Position numbers and translations under genes: made by a program
Shown here: piece after piece, positions 52,163-63,889 of the stretch
How positions within the stretch are numbered: position 1 is the first letter of the stretch
Layout of the letters: every line of letters begins with the position of its first letter
Notes under the pieces: generated by a model
The model's input: the letters and a program-made list of their open reading frames with translations, nothing else
Databases searched by the model: none
Told to the model about the DNA's origin: nothing
Origin: Thermoactinospora rubra
GTDB taxonomy: Bacteria > Actinomycetota > Actinomycetes > Streptosporangiales > Streptosporangiaceae
Assembly: GCF_002093975.1 (NCBI RefSeq)
Contig: NZ_KZ084335.1
Coordinates: forward strand, 21,299 to 85,298
Reading direction: 5' to 3'
Length of the DNA: 64,000 nt

Positions 52163-52269
52163 GCCCCACCCCCGGCGAATCGGTCTCGTAGACACGATAT
52201 GTCGCGTCTTCGGGGATTTCAAGATGTATCGCGAGCGGTACGGCGGGGCCGCCGCTCTGGCTCGTGTCC

Positions 52270-52446
52270 TCACTCGTCCTCGTCGTCCAGCCGGGCCAGC
52301 CAGGTCGCCAGCCGGTCGATGGGCGTCTCGAACTCCGGGTTGAGGTCGACGAACTCCCGCAGCCGCTCGCCCAGCCAGGTCAGCGAGACCTCTTCCCCGC
52401 CACGGCGCTCGACGAGCTCCTCGATTCCCCGATCGGTGAAGTACAT
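52270..52446 (-). CDS. DUF6104 small conserved protein
   Basis: A 58-residue acidic protein opening MYFTDRGIEELVERRG and ending LATWLARLDDEDE. This family is widespread in actinomycetes and frequently located just downstream of kgd/sucA, as here (115 bases after the kgd stop, same strand). No function known. I use the ATG at 52446; a GTG three codons earlier is possible. Confidence 0.78.
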   Translation of the reverse strand: MYFTDRGIEELVERRGGEEVSLTWLGERLREFVDLNPEFETPIDRLATWLARLDDEDE

Positions 52447-52471
52447 GGCGTTCACTTTAGTGCGGAAACGA

Positions 52472-52500
52472 CAGCGCCCCGCCGGGCGGACGGGGCGCTG
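52472..52500. terminator. Hairpin downstream of kgd
   Basis: A 10-bp perfect stem CAGCGCCCCG/CGGGGCGCTG with a 9-base loop, 62 bases past the kgd stop and just before the DUF6104 gene. Confidence 0.66.
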
Positions 52501-52519
52501 CGGCGTCGACGGCTCAGCT

Positions 52520-52561
52520 CTCCTGAAGAGCGAAGCGTCAGGCCTCCTGAAGAGCGAAGCG

Positions 52562-52567
<6 letters not shown>
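52520..52567. repeat. 24-bp perfect tandem duplication spanning the kgd stop codon
   Basis: Two identical, adjacent 24-base units (52520-52543 and 52544-52567). The second contains the kgd stop (52562-52564), so the 3' end of the gene has been copied once downstream without changing the protein. Confidence 0.93.
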
Positions 52568-56293
<3,726 letters not shown>

Positions 56294-56423
56294 GGCTACT
56301 CGCCCGAGCTGGCCGAATGTGCGCGCCGGGCGGGGCAGCCCTGACTGACCCCCTCAGGACGATCCAAAGGGGTGGCGCCGACCTAGTCAATTCGGGTGGG
56401 GTGCAGATTGTCACCTTTGGATA

Positions 56424-57074
56424 TCAACTTGCCGCAGTGATCACTCTGGTGACGATGCGGACATCCGGCGACAGCTCCGTCAAGTGCTCAGCAAGCTCCT
56501 CCCCGGCGGCCTTCAGCTCCTCCAGCGACATCGGCTCCAGCCGCTCCAGCAGGAACAGCGCGTCGGCCGTCTCCTCGGTGATCCGGGTGCGGACCACCTG
56601 GCGCCAGTTCCACCGGCGGCAGGTCACGCCGACGTCGTCGCGCCAGATCACCTCGCCGGGCTCCGGCGCGCCGAGCGCCTCCTCCGAGGCCTCCTCGCCG
56701 GTCGCCCGCACCAGCCGCGCCGCGCCCTTGTAGTGGGCCAGGTCCTCGCCGCCGATCGGCAGGACGTGCCTGACGCTGACCGCGTTGTAGGCGTCGACCA
56801 CCAGGTTGATCTCCGGCAGCGGCAGCCTGCGCGTGAGGGCGTCCACCGAGGGGCGGGTCCGCGACGGCTTGGCGCCGAAGGCCCGGTAGGCCTCCCGCCA
56901 CGCCTCCAGCCGCTCGTGATCGGCCGGTACGGCATGCCGCGCCGCCTCGGCCAGCCAGGCGCGCGAGCGGTCGTCCGTCGGGCCGTTGCGCACGCCGTAC
57001 GCGGCCATGGCCAGCACCGCGAAGTCCGGCCTCAGCTCGAAGACCGCCTCGTCCACTCGAATGTCGTCCAGCAT
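56424..57074 (-). CDS. B3/B4 tRNA-binding-domain protein
   Basis: A 216-residue stand-alone version of the B3/B4 domain of phenylalanyl-tRNA synthetase. It shows the family blocks ERLEAWREAYRAFGAKPSRTRPS and LPLPEINLVVDAYNAVSVRHVLPIGGEDL (read in parts). Such proteins may edit or bind aminoacyl-tRNA or act on D-amino acids; activity here is unknown. It is divergent from the next small membrane protein with only 20 bases between starts. Confidence 0.85.
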   Translation of the reverse strand: MLDDIRVDEAVFELRPDFAVLAMAAYGVRNGPTDDRSRAWLAEAARHAVPADHERLEAWREAYRAFGAKPSRTRPSVDALTRRLPLPEINLVVDAYNAVSVRHVLPIGGEDLAHYKGAARLVRATGEEASEEALGAPEPGEVIWRDDVGVTCRRWNWRQVVRTRITEETADALFLLERLEPMSLEELKAAGEELAEHLTELSPDVRIVTRVITAAS

Positions 57075-57094
57075 GTTTGGCAGGCTATCGGCCC

Positions 57095-57493
57095 ATGAAC
57101 CCTCCGCAGTCCTGGTTGGTCATCGACATCAGACACCACTGGCTGGCCTTCTCGCTGGCCATCATCACCCCGCGCCTGTCGATCAACGGTCAGCCGGTCC
57201 CGGTCAGGTGGGGCCGCAACGTCATCCCGGTGGTCCCCGGGCAGCACCTCCTGGAGGTCTACGTCCCCTGGATCGGCCGCATGGGGCTGGTGCGCGAGCC
57301 GCTGTGGCTCCAGCCGGGCGGGACGGTCGAGCTGGAGTACCACGCGCCGCTGACCGTCTTCAACGCCGGGGCGCTGGGGCCGGCGCCGCAACCGTGGCCG
57401 GGCATCGGCTGGACCATCGCCCTGGGCGTGGTCGCCCTGGTGTGCCTGCTGTTCATGCTCGTGATCATCGTGGTCGCGGTCGCGAGCGCCTGA
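57095..57493 (+). CDS. Small membrane-anchored protein of unknown function
   Basis: A 132-residue protein with a soluble N-terminal domain (about 1-95; beta-rich, RLSINGQPVPVRWGRN, GGTVELEYHAP) and a single C-terminal membrane helix (TIALGVVALVCLLFMLVIIV). The domain pattern recalls C-tail-anchored actinobacterial proteins of unknown role. The ATG at 57095 lies close to the divergent gene and may be leaderless. Confidence 0.7.
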   Translation: MNPPQSWLVIDIRHHWLAFSLAIITPRLSINGQPVPVRWGRNVIPVVPGQHLLEVYVPWIGRMGLVREPLWLQPGGTVELEYHAPLTVFNAGALGPAPQPWPGIGWTIALGVVALVCLLFMLVIIVVAVASA

Positions 57494-57495
57494 CC

Positions 57496-57525
57496 GCAAA
57501 AACTTCTTTGCAAATATTTCTTTGC
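57496..57525. promoter_or_regulatory. Two overlapping GCAAA-N6-TTTGC dyads, ArsR-type operator
   Basis: GCAAA (57496) with TTTGC (57507), then GCAAA (57510) with TTTGC (57521): two identical 16-bp dyads offset by 14 bp and sharing bases. They end 16 bases before the HTH gene start and are in an AT-rich patch. Autoregulation by the downstream ArsR-type protein is the simplest reading. Confidence 0.68.
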
Positions 57526-57541
57526 GATCTATCGTGACCTC

Positions 57542-58099
57542 ATGGAGCACGAGTACGTCGTCACCGACCCCCGGGTGCTGAAGGCCGTCGCGCACCCGCT
57601 GCGCGTCAGGCTGCTCGGCCTGCTGCGCGCCGACGGCCCCGCGACGGCCAGCCAGCTCGCCCGCAAGGTCGGCGAGAGCTCCGGCTCGACGAGCTACCAC
57701 CTGCGGGAGCTGGCCAAGTACGGCTTCATCGAGGAGGCGCCCTCCGGCGACGCCCGCGAGCGCCGCTGGCGCGCCCGCCACCGCTTCACCACCTGGAACA
57801 GCCGCGAGCTGTCGGCCACCGCCGAGGGCCGCGACGCGAACCGGATGATGCGGGAGCGGCAGCTGGAGATCCTCGCCAGGGCGATGCGGGAGTACGACGA
57901 GGCCGACTGGCCCGCCGAGTGGACGGCGGCCGTCGGCAACGGCGACGACATGATCAGGCTCACCGCCGAGGGGCGGGCGGAGCTCCTCGCGCGGTTCCGG
58001 GCGCTGATGGCCGAGATGGAGCAGCGGTACGGCGACTCGCCGGACGCCGAGGACGTGTACGTCTTCATCGCGGCCTACCCCAGGAAGGCCGTCCTGTGA
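57542..58099 (+). CDS. ArsR-type winged-helix regulator
   Basis: A 185-residue regulator with an N-terminal winged helix (PRVLKAVAHPLRVRLLGLLR; ASQLARKVGESSGSTSYHLRELAKYGFI, read in parts) and a C-terminal helical domain without the metal-binding Cys of classical ArsR. Its stop overlaps the MFS pseudogene start (GTGA), so the regulator probably controlled that exporter. Two dyads directly upstream fit autoregulation. Confidence 0.88.
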   Translation: MEHEYVVTDPRVLKAVAHPLRVRLLGLLRADGPATASQLARKVGESSGSTSYHLRELAKYGFIEEAPSGDARERRWRARHRFTTWNSRELSATAEGRDANRMMRERQLEILARAMREYDEADWPAEWTAAVGNGDDMIRLTAEGRAELLARFRALMAEMEQRYGDSPDAEDVYVFIAAYPRKAVL

Positions 58100-59002
58100 C
58101 GCCGTGGTCGGCCCGCCGCCGCTACGCGCTGGTGTGCTTCCTCGGCTGGCTGCCCGCCGCGCTGATGATCGCGCCGATGGTCCTGCTCATGGGCGAGCGA
58201 GGGCTGGGCCTGGCCCAGATCGGCGTGGTGTTCACCGCCTTCTCGGTCCTGACCCTCACCCTTGAGCTGCCCACCGGCGGCCTGGCCGACGTGATCGGGC
58301 GCCGCAGCGTGCTGGCCTGCTCGGCCGCCTTCAGCACCCTGGGGATGCTCGCCATGGCCTTGGCCACGACCTTCTGGGCGTTCGTGCTCAGCGTGCCGCT
58401 GCTGGCGGTCGGCCGCGCTCCTGGTCGTGGTGCTCTTCGCGCTGCCCGAGCCGCCGCACGGCCGCCGCTCCCTCGGCACCGTGCTGCGCGAGGTGCCCGG
58501 CACGGTGGCCGCCGGGCTCCGGCTGGCGACCGGCTCGGCCCTGCTACGCCATCTCATGCTGTCGGCGATGGTCGCCGGCGTCGTGCTGAACTCCGTCGAG
58601 CTGCTGACCCCCGGCCGGCTGGCGGCCCTGACCGGTACGGCGGAGCTGGGCACGACGGCCTTCGCCGTGGTGTCGGCGCTGGGCGTCGCGGGCCTGGCCA
58701 CGGCGGGAGGCGCCTACGTGCTGCTGTACGCGGGCGGCGGCGTCACCGGCCTGCTCCGCCAGGAGCTGACCCACAAGTCGGTCACCGCCGCCCAGCGGAC
58801 CACGGTGACGTCCGTCGGCTCCCTGTCACTCCAGCTCGGCGGCGGCGTCTCCAACTTCGCCATCGGGCTGCCGGCCGCCGTGTACGGCGTGGGCCCGGCC
58901 TGGGCGCTGGTCGCCGGGCTCGCCCTGGCCTCGGCGCTGCTGTTCCTCCGTCTTCCCGCCCTACAGCCAGCCCTGCTCCCGCGCCAGGCGGAACGCCTCT
59001 GA
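58096..59002 (+). pseudogene. Major facilitator superfamily transporter, decayed by internal deletions
   Basis: The first 105-110 residues (from the GTG at 58096; RRRYALVCFLGWLPAALMIA, ELPTGGLADVIGRRSVL with the loop motif A) encode membrane helices 1-3. Near 58417 the reading frame changes and similarity resumes in helix 6/7 sequence (LLVVVLFALPEPPHGRRS). A second loss occurs near 58697, where helices 8-10 are missing and the sequence jumps to GGAYVLLYAGGGVTG. About 300 residues remain of roughly 400. It overlaps the ArsR-type gene by GTGA and the response regulator at the 3' end. Confidence 0.78.
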
Positions 59003-59590
59003 CCGGCCGGTCACGCCGAGCTTGGCGACGATCGCGGCCAGGTAGTTGCGCACGGTGCCGTTGGACAGGTGGGTGCGCCGGGCGATCACCGCCACCGGCG
59101 TGTCGACCTCGGCCAGCCGGAGCACCTCCAGCTCCCGGGGCGTGAGCGGGCACTCCGGCATCGTGAGCGCGTCGGCGGCCAGCGCCGGGTCGACGTAGCG
59201 GCCGCCCGCGTGGACCCGCCGGATGACGTCGGCCAGCGTGCCGCCGGGCGAGCCCTTGGGCAGGAACGCCTTGGCGCCCGCGTCGAGGGCCCGCTTGAGC
59301 AGGGGCGGCCTGCCGTACCCGGTCAGGATCACGACCGCGCACGACGGCAGCGACCGGGCCAGCTCGGCGCTCACCGCGAGCCCGTCGAGGGCGGGCATGT
59401 CGAGGTCGACCACGGCGACGTCCGGCCGGTGGGCGAGCGCCCGGTCCACGGCGGCCCGCCCGTCGGCGGCCTGGGCCACGACCTCCAGGCCGGGCTCCAG
59501 GCCGAGCAGGGCGGCCAGGGCGTGCCGGATCAGCTCCTGGTCGTCGGCCAGCAGGACCCTGATCGCGGCCCCGCCCGCATCCCCTGTCAC
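58961..59590 (-). CDS. NarL/DesR-type response regulator
   Basis: A 209-residue regulator with a receiver domain (phospho-acceptor Asp in VAVVDLDMPALDG, about residue 62; acidic pair LADDQ) and a C-terminal LuxR-type HTH (PLTPRELEVLRLAEVD then PVAVIARRTHLSNGTVRNYL). It follows the histidine kinase gene closely and shares a transcript with it. The GTG start at 59590 lies at the edge of a 17-bp tandem duplication. The 3' end overlaps the decayed transporter on the other strand. Confidence 0.9.
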   Translation of the reverse strand: MTGDAGGAAIRVLLADDQELIRHALAALLGLEPGLEVVAQAADGRAAVDRALAHRPDVAVVDLDMPALDGLAVSAELARSLPSCAVVILTGYGRPPLLKRALDAGAKAFLPKGSPGGTLADVIRRVHAGGRYVDPALAADALTMPECPLTPRELEVLRLAEVDTPVAVIARRTHLSNGTVRNYLAAIVAKLGVTGRSEAFRLAREQGWL

Positions 59591-59617
59591 AGCGCCACCT
59601 CTGTCACAGCGCCACCT
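59584..59617. repeat. 17-bp perfect tandem duplication at the kinase/regulator junction
   Basis: CTGTCACAGCGCCACCT occurs twice in tandem (59584-59600, 59601-59617). One copy holds the kinase stop codon, the other the GTG start of the response regulator. Before duplication the two signals would have overlapped as GTGA. Confidence 0.92.
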
Positions 59618-60698
59618 CGAGCGTGAACACGTCGCCGTCCACCCGTGTGCGCAGCGTGCCGCCGTGCTCGGCGAGGCGGTCGGCCAGGCCGCGCAGCCCG
59701 GAGCTGTGCGGGTCCGGCTCGCCGGCTCCGGCCCCGTCGTTGGCCACGGTCATGCCGCGCGGCGTCACCTCGATCCTGCACCAGCTGGCGGCGCTGTGGC
59801 GCAGGATGTTCGTGCTCGCCTCGCGCAGCATGGGCGCGAGCTGCTGCGGCAGCTCGCCGTCGGGCGCGCTGACCGTGCACCGCACGCCGGAGGCACGCAG
59901 GACGCGCTCGACGGAGGCCAGCTCGGCGCGCAGGTCGGTCCTGCGGTAGCCGTCGATCGCCTGGCGCAGGTGGGTGAGCGTCTCGGCGGCCAGCCTGCGC
60001 AGGTCGGCCGCCTCCGCCCTGGCCTGCTCCGGCGGCAGCCGCTCGACCAGCTCGGCCTTGAGCGCGATCACCGACAGGTCGTGGCCGAGCAGGTCGTGCA
60101 CGTCGCGGGCGAACCGCAGCCGCTCCTCGGCCGCCGCCAGCCGGGCCTGGGCGTCCCTGCCCTCCCTGGCCTCCAGCAGCAGCTGCCAGAGCCACACGTG
60201 CAGGCCGCCCAGCGCGACGAAGGACAGGCCGACCGTCACCGTGATCAGGACGGCGCGCAGCGGGGAGGCGCCCGACCAGGCGGCGGTGCCGTACGAGACC
60301 AGAACGGTCGCCGGGATGACGGCCAGCGTGAGCGCCCGGCCGGCCAGCAGCGGCGCGGTGCCGATGATCGAGGCGCCGATCCAGGCCCAGGTCTGCCAGG
60401 CGGCGCCGCCGAGCGGGGCGGCCAGCGGGACGGTGAGCACCGAGGCGGCGGCGAAGGCGGCCACCAGGCGGCGGTGCGTCGCCTGGCCCAGCGACGGGGT
60501 GACCGCGGCGTACAGGACGCCCGCCTGCGCGGCCGCGAAGGCCGCGATCGCGGCCAGGCCCAGCGCGATCCACAGCGGCCGCGGCTCGCGCAGGGCGCCG
60601 AGGGCGGGCATGACGAGGCTGACGGCCACGCCCATGCCGAGCGTGGCCAGCGTCGCGATCCTGGCCGCCCGCAGGCGGGAGTCGGGTGTGCCGGTCAT
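59604..60698 (-). CDS. DesK-type sensor histidine kinase
   Basis: A 364-residue HisKA_3 kinase. About five to six membrane segments occupy the first 150 residues, then a linker helix, the phosphoacceptor His in FARDVHDLLGHDLSVIALK, and a GHKL domain with LREASTNILRHS, VANDGAG and GLRGLADRL. No dedicated sensor domain is visible, so the membrane part probably senses the envelope. Cognate regulator immediately downstream. The ATG at 60698 was chosen; GTG codons lie in frame upstream. Confidence 0.89.
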   Translation of the reverse strand: MTGTPDSRLRAARIATLATLGMGVAVSLVMPALGALREPRPLWIALGLAAIAAFAAAQAGVLYAAVTPSLGQATHRRLVAAFAAASVLTVPLAAPLGGAAWQTWAWIGASIIGTAPLLAGRALTLAVIPATVLVSYGTAAWSGASPLRAVLITVTVGLSFVALGGLHVWLWQLLLEAREGRDAQARLAAAEERLRFARDVHDLLGHDLSVIALKAELVERLPPEQARAEAADLRRLAAETLTHLRQAIDGYRRTDLRAELASVERVLRASGVRCTVSAPDGELPQQLAPMLREASTNILRHSAASWCRIEVTPRGMTVANDGAGAGEPDPHSSGLRGLADRLAEHGGTLRTRVDGDVFTLEVAL

Positions 60699-60874
60699 CG
60701 TAGGGGTCACTGTAGGCGTCACGGCAGGAGCGGTGCGGCGCCGGGCATGAGGTCGATCCCGGCCACGGCGGGCCGGCGGCGAAGGTGCGTGTGGTGCGCG
60801 GTCGCGGTTGTCATGGGCCCAGCGTGCCGCCGGGTGGCGCATGCGGGACCCGTGTGGTTCGCACCCGCCCGGAT

Positions 60875-60889
60875 TAGAATATCGTTCTG
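60875..60889. promoter_or_regulatory. Inverted repeat TAGAA-TATCG-TTCTG before the MBL-fold gene
   Basis: A 5-5-5 near-palindrome ending 5 bases before the ATG. The arms resemble TetR-type half-sites (KstR-like), but the spacer is one base longer than in KstR sites. It could be an operator or a leaderless-promoter element. Confidence 0.42.
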
Positions 60890-60893
60890 TAGC

Positions 60894-61952
60894 ATGGCGA
60901 AGTTTGCGGTGACGGCGGCGAACGAGGCGCAGCGGGCGGCCTGGCAGGGCGGCGTGCTCCCCGAGGTGGAGAAGGTACGGCCCGGCCTGTGGTCCATCCC
61001 GGTGCCGATTCCCGTCAACCCGCTGCGTTACGTGCTCGTCTACGCCCTGGAGCTGCCGGACGGGGTCGCCGTCGTCGACGCCGGGTGGAACACCGACGAG
61101 GCCTACCGGGCGCTCGCCGAGGGGCTCGGGGTCGCCGGGTACGGCATGGCCGACGTCAAGGGCGTGCTCGTCACGCACATCCATCCCGACCACTACGGCC
61201 TGGCCGGGCGCATCCGGGAGGAGTCGGGCGCCTGGATCGCCCTCCACCCGGCGGACGCCGCCCTGCTGCGCGACCGCTACGACGACGAGTTCATCGAATC
61301 GCTGATCGCGCGGGAGCGGGCGCTGCTGGTCCGGTGCGGGGTTCCCCTGCTGACCCTGGAGGAGCTGGCCGGGGCCTCGATGATGATCAGGCACATGGTC
61401 TCCACGGCCCGCCCCGACCGCCTGCTGGAGCACGGCGACCCCGTGGGGCTGGACGGCTGGGACCTGCGCGCGGTGTGGACGCCCGGCCACTCGCCCGGTC
61501 ACCTGTGCTTCGTCTCCGCCGAGCGCCGCCTGCTGTTCTCGGGCGACCACGTGCTGGCGAAGATCACGCCGATGGTGGCCGTGCACCCGCAGAGCGGCCC
61601 CAACCCGCTCGCCGACTACCTCGACTCCCTGGCCGCCGTGCGCGGGTTCGACGTCGAGGAGGTGCTGCCCGCGCACGAGTACCGCTTCCTGGAGCTGGCC
61701 GAGCGCGTCGACCACGTGATGGCGCACCACGAGCGGCGGCTGGCGGAGATCGAGGAGGTGGTGCGCGCCGGGGACGGGGTGACCTGCTGGGCCGTCGCCA
61801 CCCGGCTGACCTGGTCGCGGCCGTGGGAGTCGATCCCGGCGTTCATGCGGCGGGCGGCCAACAACGAGACGCTCGCGCACCTGGCCTGGCTGGAGGCGAG
61901 GGGGCGGGTGCGGCGCGTGCCGGGGGAGCCGGACCTCTGGCATTCCATGTAA
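60894..61952 (+). CDS. Metallo-beta-lactamase-fold hydrolase
   Basis: A 352-residue MBL-fold protein. The zinc motif is HIHPDH (His95, His97, Asp99, His100), with later ligands in GHSPGHLCF and SGDHVLAKI and AHEYRF. It is longer than glyoxalase II-type proteins; the C-terminal 80 residues form a helical extension. Such enzymes hydrolyse thioesters, lactones or related bonds; the substrate is unknown. Start ATG 60894 close to a palindromic element, possibly a leaderless message. Confidence 0.85.
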   Translation: MAKFAVTAANEAQRAAWQGGVLPEVEKVRPGLWSIPVPIPVNPLRYVLVYALELPDGVAVVDAGWNTDEAYRALAEGLGVAGYGMADVKGVLVTHIHPDHYGLAGRIREESGAWIALHPADAALLRDRYDDEFIESLIARERALLVRCGVPLLTLEELAGASMMIRHMVSTARPDRLLEHGDPVGLDGWDLRAVWTPGHSPGHLCFVSAERRLLFSGDHVLAKITPMVAVHPQSGPNPLADYLDSLAAVRGFDVEEVLPAHEYRFLELAERVDHVMAHHERRLAEIEEVVRAGDGVTCWAVATRLTWSRPWESIPAFMRRAANNETLAHLAWLEARGRVRRVPGEPDLWHSM

Positions 61953-61967
61953 ATCCTGTAGGAAATA

Positions 61968-61996
61968 TTGACTTTGGTCCTCGGCTTCCGTAGCGT
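61968..61996 (+). promoter_or_regulatory. Promoter for the leaderless Cys leader peptide
   Basis: TTGACT (61968-61973) and TAGCGT (61991-61996) separated by 17 bp. The -10 box ends 7 bases before the leader ATG at 62004, so transcription should begin at or next to that ATG. Confidence 0.7.
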
Positions 61997-62003
61997 CGAG
62001 GGC

Positions 62004-62075
62004 ATGAGCAGCCAGGTCCTGACCCGGCGCGCGCACGTCGACTACTGCCGCGTCGCGAGCGCGCAGTGTCACTGA
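62004..62075 (+). CDS. Cys-containing leader peptide
   Basis: A 23-residue peptide ending RRAHVDYCRVASAQCH, with Cys codons at 62046 (TGC) and 62067 (TGT); the second is the penultimate codon before the stop-flanking His. This matches the actinobacterial family of putative Cys leader peptides found in front of sulfur-assimilation genes. It probably has no leader RNA (ATG at the predicted transcript start). Its translation is expected to report Cys-tRNA supply and control the downstream transporter genes. Confidence 0.84.
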   Translation: MSSQVLTRRAHVDYCRVASAQCH

Positions 62076-62123
62076 TCACGATTTCTCGGTCTTTCAACTC
62101 CTAGATAGGGATAAATCGTGATC
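62074..62123 (+). promoter_or_regulatory. Translational attenuator stem between leader stop and transporter start
   Basis: An 11-bp perfect inverted repeat, GATCACGATTT (62074-62084) and AAATCGTGATC (62113-62123), with a 28-base loop that contains the ribosome-binding AGGGA. The left arm overlaps the leader stop codon (62073-62075). The right arm contains the GTG start (62118-62120) of the substrate-binding protein. A ribosome stalled at the last Cys codon would cover the left arm and free the start; a ribosome that finishes would let the stem close over it. Confidence 0.78.
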
Positions 62124-63122
62124 AAACGGGCAATTCCGCTTGTCCTGCTCCTCCTCGCGTCCTCCGGCGCGGTGTCCTGCGGCACCGCCCAGGGCGCCGC
62201 CTCCGAGACCCAGGTGCTGCGCTACCAGGGCAGCGTCGGCGCCGTCACCCTCCCCGAGCTGGCCGAGGACCTCGGCTACCTCGCCCCCGTCAAGCTGAAG
62301 TGGATCGGCAACACCATCAGCGGGCCGCAGGACATCCAGGCCGCGGCCACCGGCCAGACCGACTTCGGCGGGGCCTTCAACGGCGCGATCGTCAAGCTCG
62401 CCGCCCGCAGGGCCCCGATCAAGGCGGTCGTCAGCTACTACGGCAGCGACAAGGACGCCTTCCAGGGCTTCTACGTGCTGTCGGACAGCCCGATCAGCTC
62501 GGCGCGCGACCTGATCGGCAAGAAGGTCGGCATGAACACCCTCGGCGCGCACGCCGAGGCCGTCCTCAAGGAGTACCTCAAGCGCGGCGGCCTCGGCCCC
62601 GAGGAGGTCAAGCAGGTCGAGCTCGTGGTGCTGCCGCCGGTCAACACCGAGCAGGCGCTGCGGCAAAAGCAGATCGACGTCGCCCAGCTCGGCGGCATCC
62701 TGCGCGACAAGGCCCTCGGACGCGGCGGCCTCCGGCCGCTGTTCAAGGACATCGACCTGCTCGGCGAGTTCTCCGCCGGGTCCTACGTCCTCACAGAGGA
62801 GTTCATCGCCAAGAACCCGAACACCACCAGGAAGTTCGTCGAGGCCGTCGCCAAGGCCCTCCAGTGGAGCCAGACCCGCCCCCGCGAGGAGGTGGTCGCG
62901 CGGTTCAAGCAGATCATCGCCAAGCGCGGCCGCAGCGAGGACGCCACGGCGGTCGGCTACTGGCGCGGCTACGGCGTCACGGCGCCCGGCGGCGTCATCG
63001 CCGAGGCGGACTTCCAGCGGTGGATCGACTGGCTGGAACGCGAGGGCGAGATCCCGGCCGGTCGGGTCAAGGCCGCCGACCTCTACACCAACGCCTACAA
63101 CCCGCTGGGGGCAGGACGATGA
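62118..63122 (+). CDS. Sulfonate/nitrate/taurine-type ABC substrate-binding lipoprotein
   Basis: A 334-residue exported lipoprotein with lipobox AVSC (Cys21) and a SsuA/TauA-type binding fold (DFGGAFNGAIVKLAARR; KKVGMNTLGAHAEAVLKEYL; TTRKFVEAVAKALQWS). The upstream Cys-leader attenuator points to a sulfur source such as an organosulfonate. The GTG start at 62118 lies in the attenuator stem. It overlaps the ATPase gene by ATGA. Confidence 0.86.
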   Translation: MIKRAIPLVLLLLASSGAVSCGTAQGAASETQVLRYQGSVGAVTLPELAEDLGYLAPVKLKWIGNTISGPQDIQAAATGQTDFGGAFNGAIVKLAARRAPIKAVVSYYGSDKDAFQGFYVLSDSPISSARDLIGKKVGMNTLGAHAEAVLKEYLKRGGLGPEEVKQVELVVLPPVNTEQALRQKQIDVAQLGGILRDKALGRGGLRPLFKDIDLLGEFSAGSYVLTEEFIAKNPNTTRKFVEAVAKALQWSQTRPREEVVARFKQIIAKRGRSEDATAVGYWRGYGVTAPGGVIAEADFQRWIDWLEREGEIPAGRVKAADLYTNAYNPLGAGR

Positions 63123-63889
63123 AGATCCAGTTCCGCGACGTCGGCAAGGAGTTCCCCGTCCGCGACTCAGACCACACCTTCCCCGCCCTGTCCGGCGTCA
63201 CGCTCGACGTGCGCGAAGGGGAGTTCCTCACCCTCGTGGGCCCCAGCGGCTGCGGCAAGTCCACGCTCCTGGACCTGCTCAGCGGGCTGACCGAGCCCAC
63301 GAGCGGCGAGATCCTGATCGACGGCGCCCCGGTCGAGGGCCCGGGGCTCGACCGGGGCATCGTCTTCCAGCAGTACGCCCTGCTCCCCTGGCGTACGGCA
63401 CTGGCCAACGTGGAGTTCGGGCTCGAGGCCAAGGGCGTGCCGCGCACCGAACGCCGGGAGCTGGCCCGGCACTACCTCGACCTGGTGGGCCTGCGGGACT
63501 TCGAGGCGCGCTACCCGCACGAGCTGTCCGGCGGCATGCGCCAGCGGGTGGCCATCGCGCGCAGCCTGGCGTTCGACCCGGACATCCTGCTCATGGACGA
63601 GCCGTTCGCCGCCCTCGACGCGCAGACCCGGGAGTCGCTCCAGGAGGAGCTGCTGCGCATCTGGGAGGCGACCGGCAAGACGGTCGTCTTCATCACGCAC
63701 GGCATCGACGAGGCGGTCTACCTGGGCCAGCGCGTCGCGGTCATGTCGGCGGGACCCGGGCGCATCAGGACCGTGCTGGACGTCTCGTTCGACTCGCGCG
63801 AGGGCGACCTCCGCGCCGACCCCCGCTTCGGCGAATACCGCCACGAGATCTGGACCCTGCTGCGCGAGGAGGCGATCCCCGTTGGCTAG
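63119..63889 (+). CDS. Sulfonate/nitrate-type ABC transporter ATPase
   Basis: A 256-residue ATPase with Walker A GPSGCGKST, the Q-loop FQQYALLPW, signature LSGGMRQR, Walker B ILLMDEPFAALD and H-loop ITHGIDEAVYL, all diagnostic of the SsuB/TauB/NrtD group. It overlaps the binding-protein gene by ATGA and is followed by an overlapping permease start. Confidence 0.92.
   Translation: MKIQFRDVGKEFPVRDSDHTFPALSGVTLDVREGEFLTLVGPSGCGKSTLLDLLSGLTEPTSGEILIDGAPVEGPGLDRGIVFQQYALLPWRTALANVEFGLEAKGVPRTERRELARHYLDLVGLRDFEARYPHELSGGMRQRVAIARSLAFDPDILLMDEPFAALDAQTRESLQEELLRIWEATGKTVVFITHGIDEAVYLGQRVAVMSAGPGRIRTVLDVSFDSREGDLRADPRFGEYRHEIWTLLREEAIPVG

Noticed and set aside
60875..60889. KstR (cholesterol regulon) site before the MBL-fold gene
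   Set aside because: The arms are similar, but the spacer is one base too long for KstR and no steroid genes are nearby. It is kept only as a generic inverted repeat.
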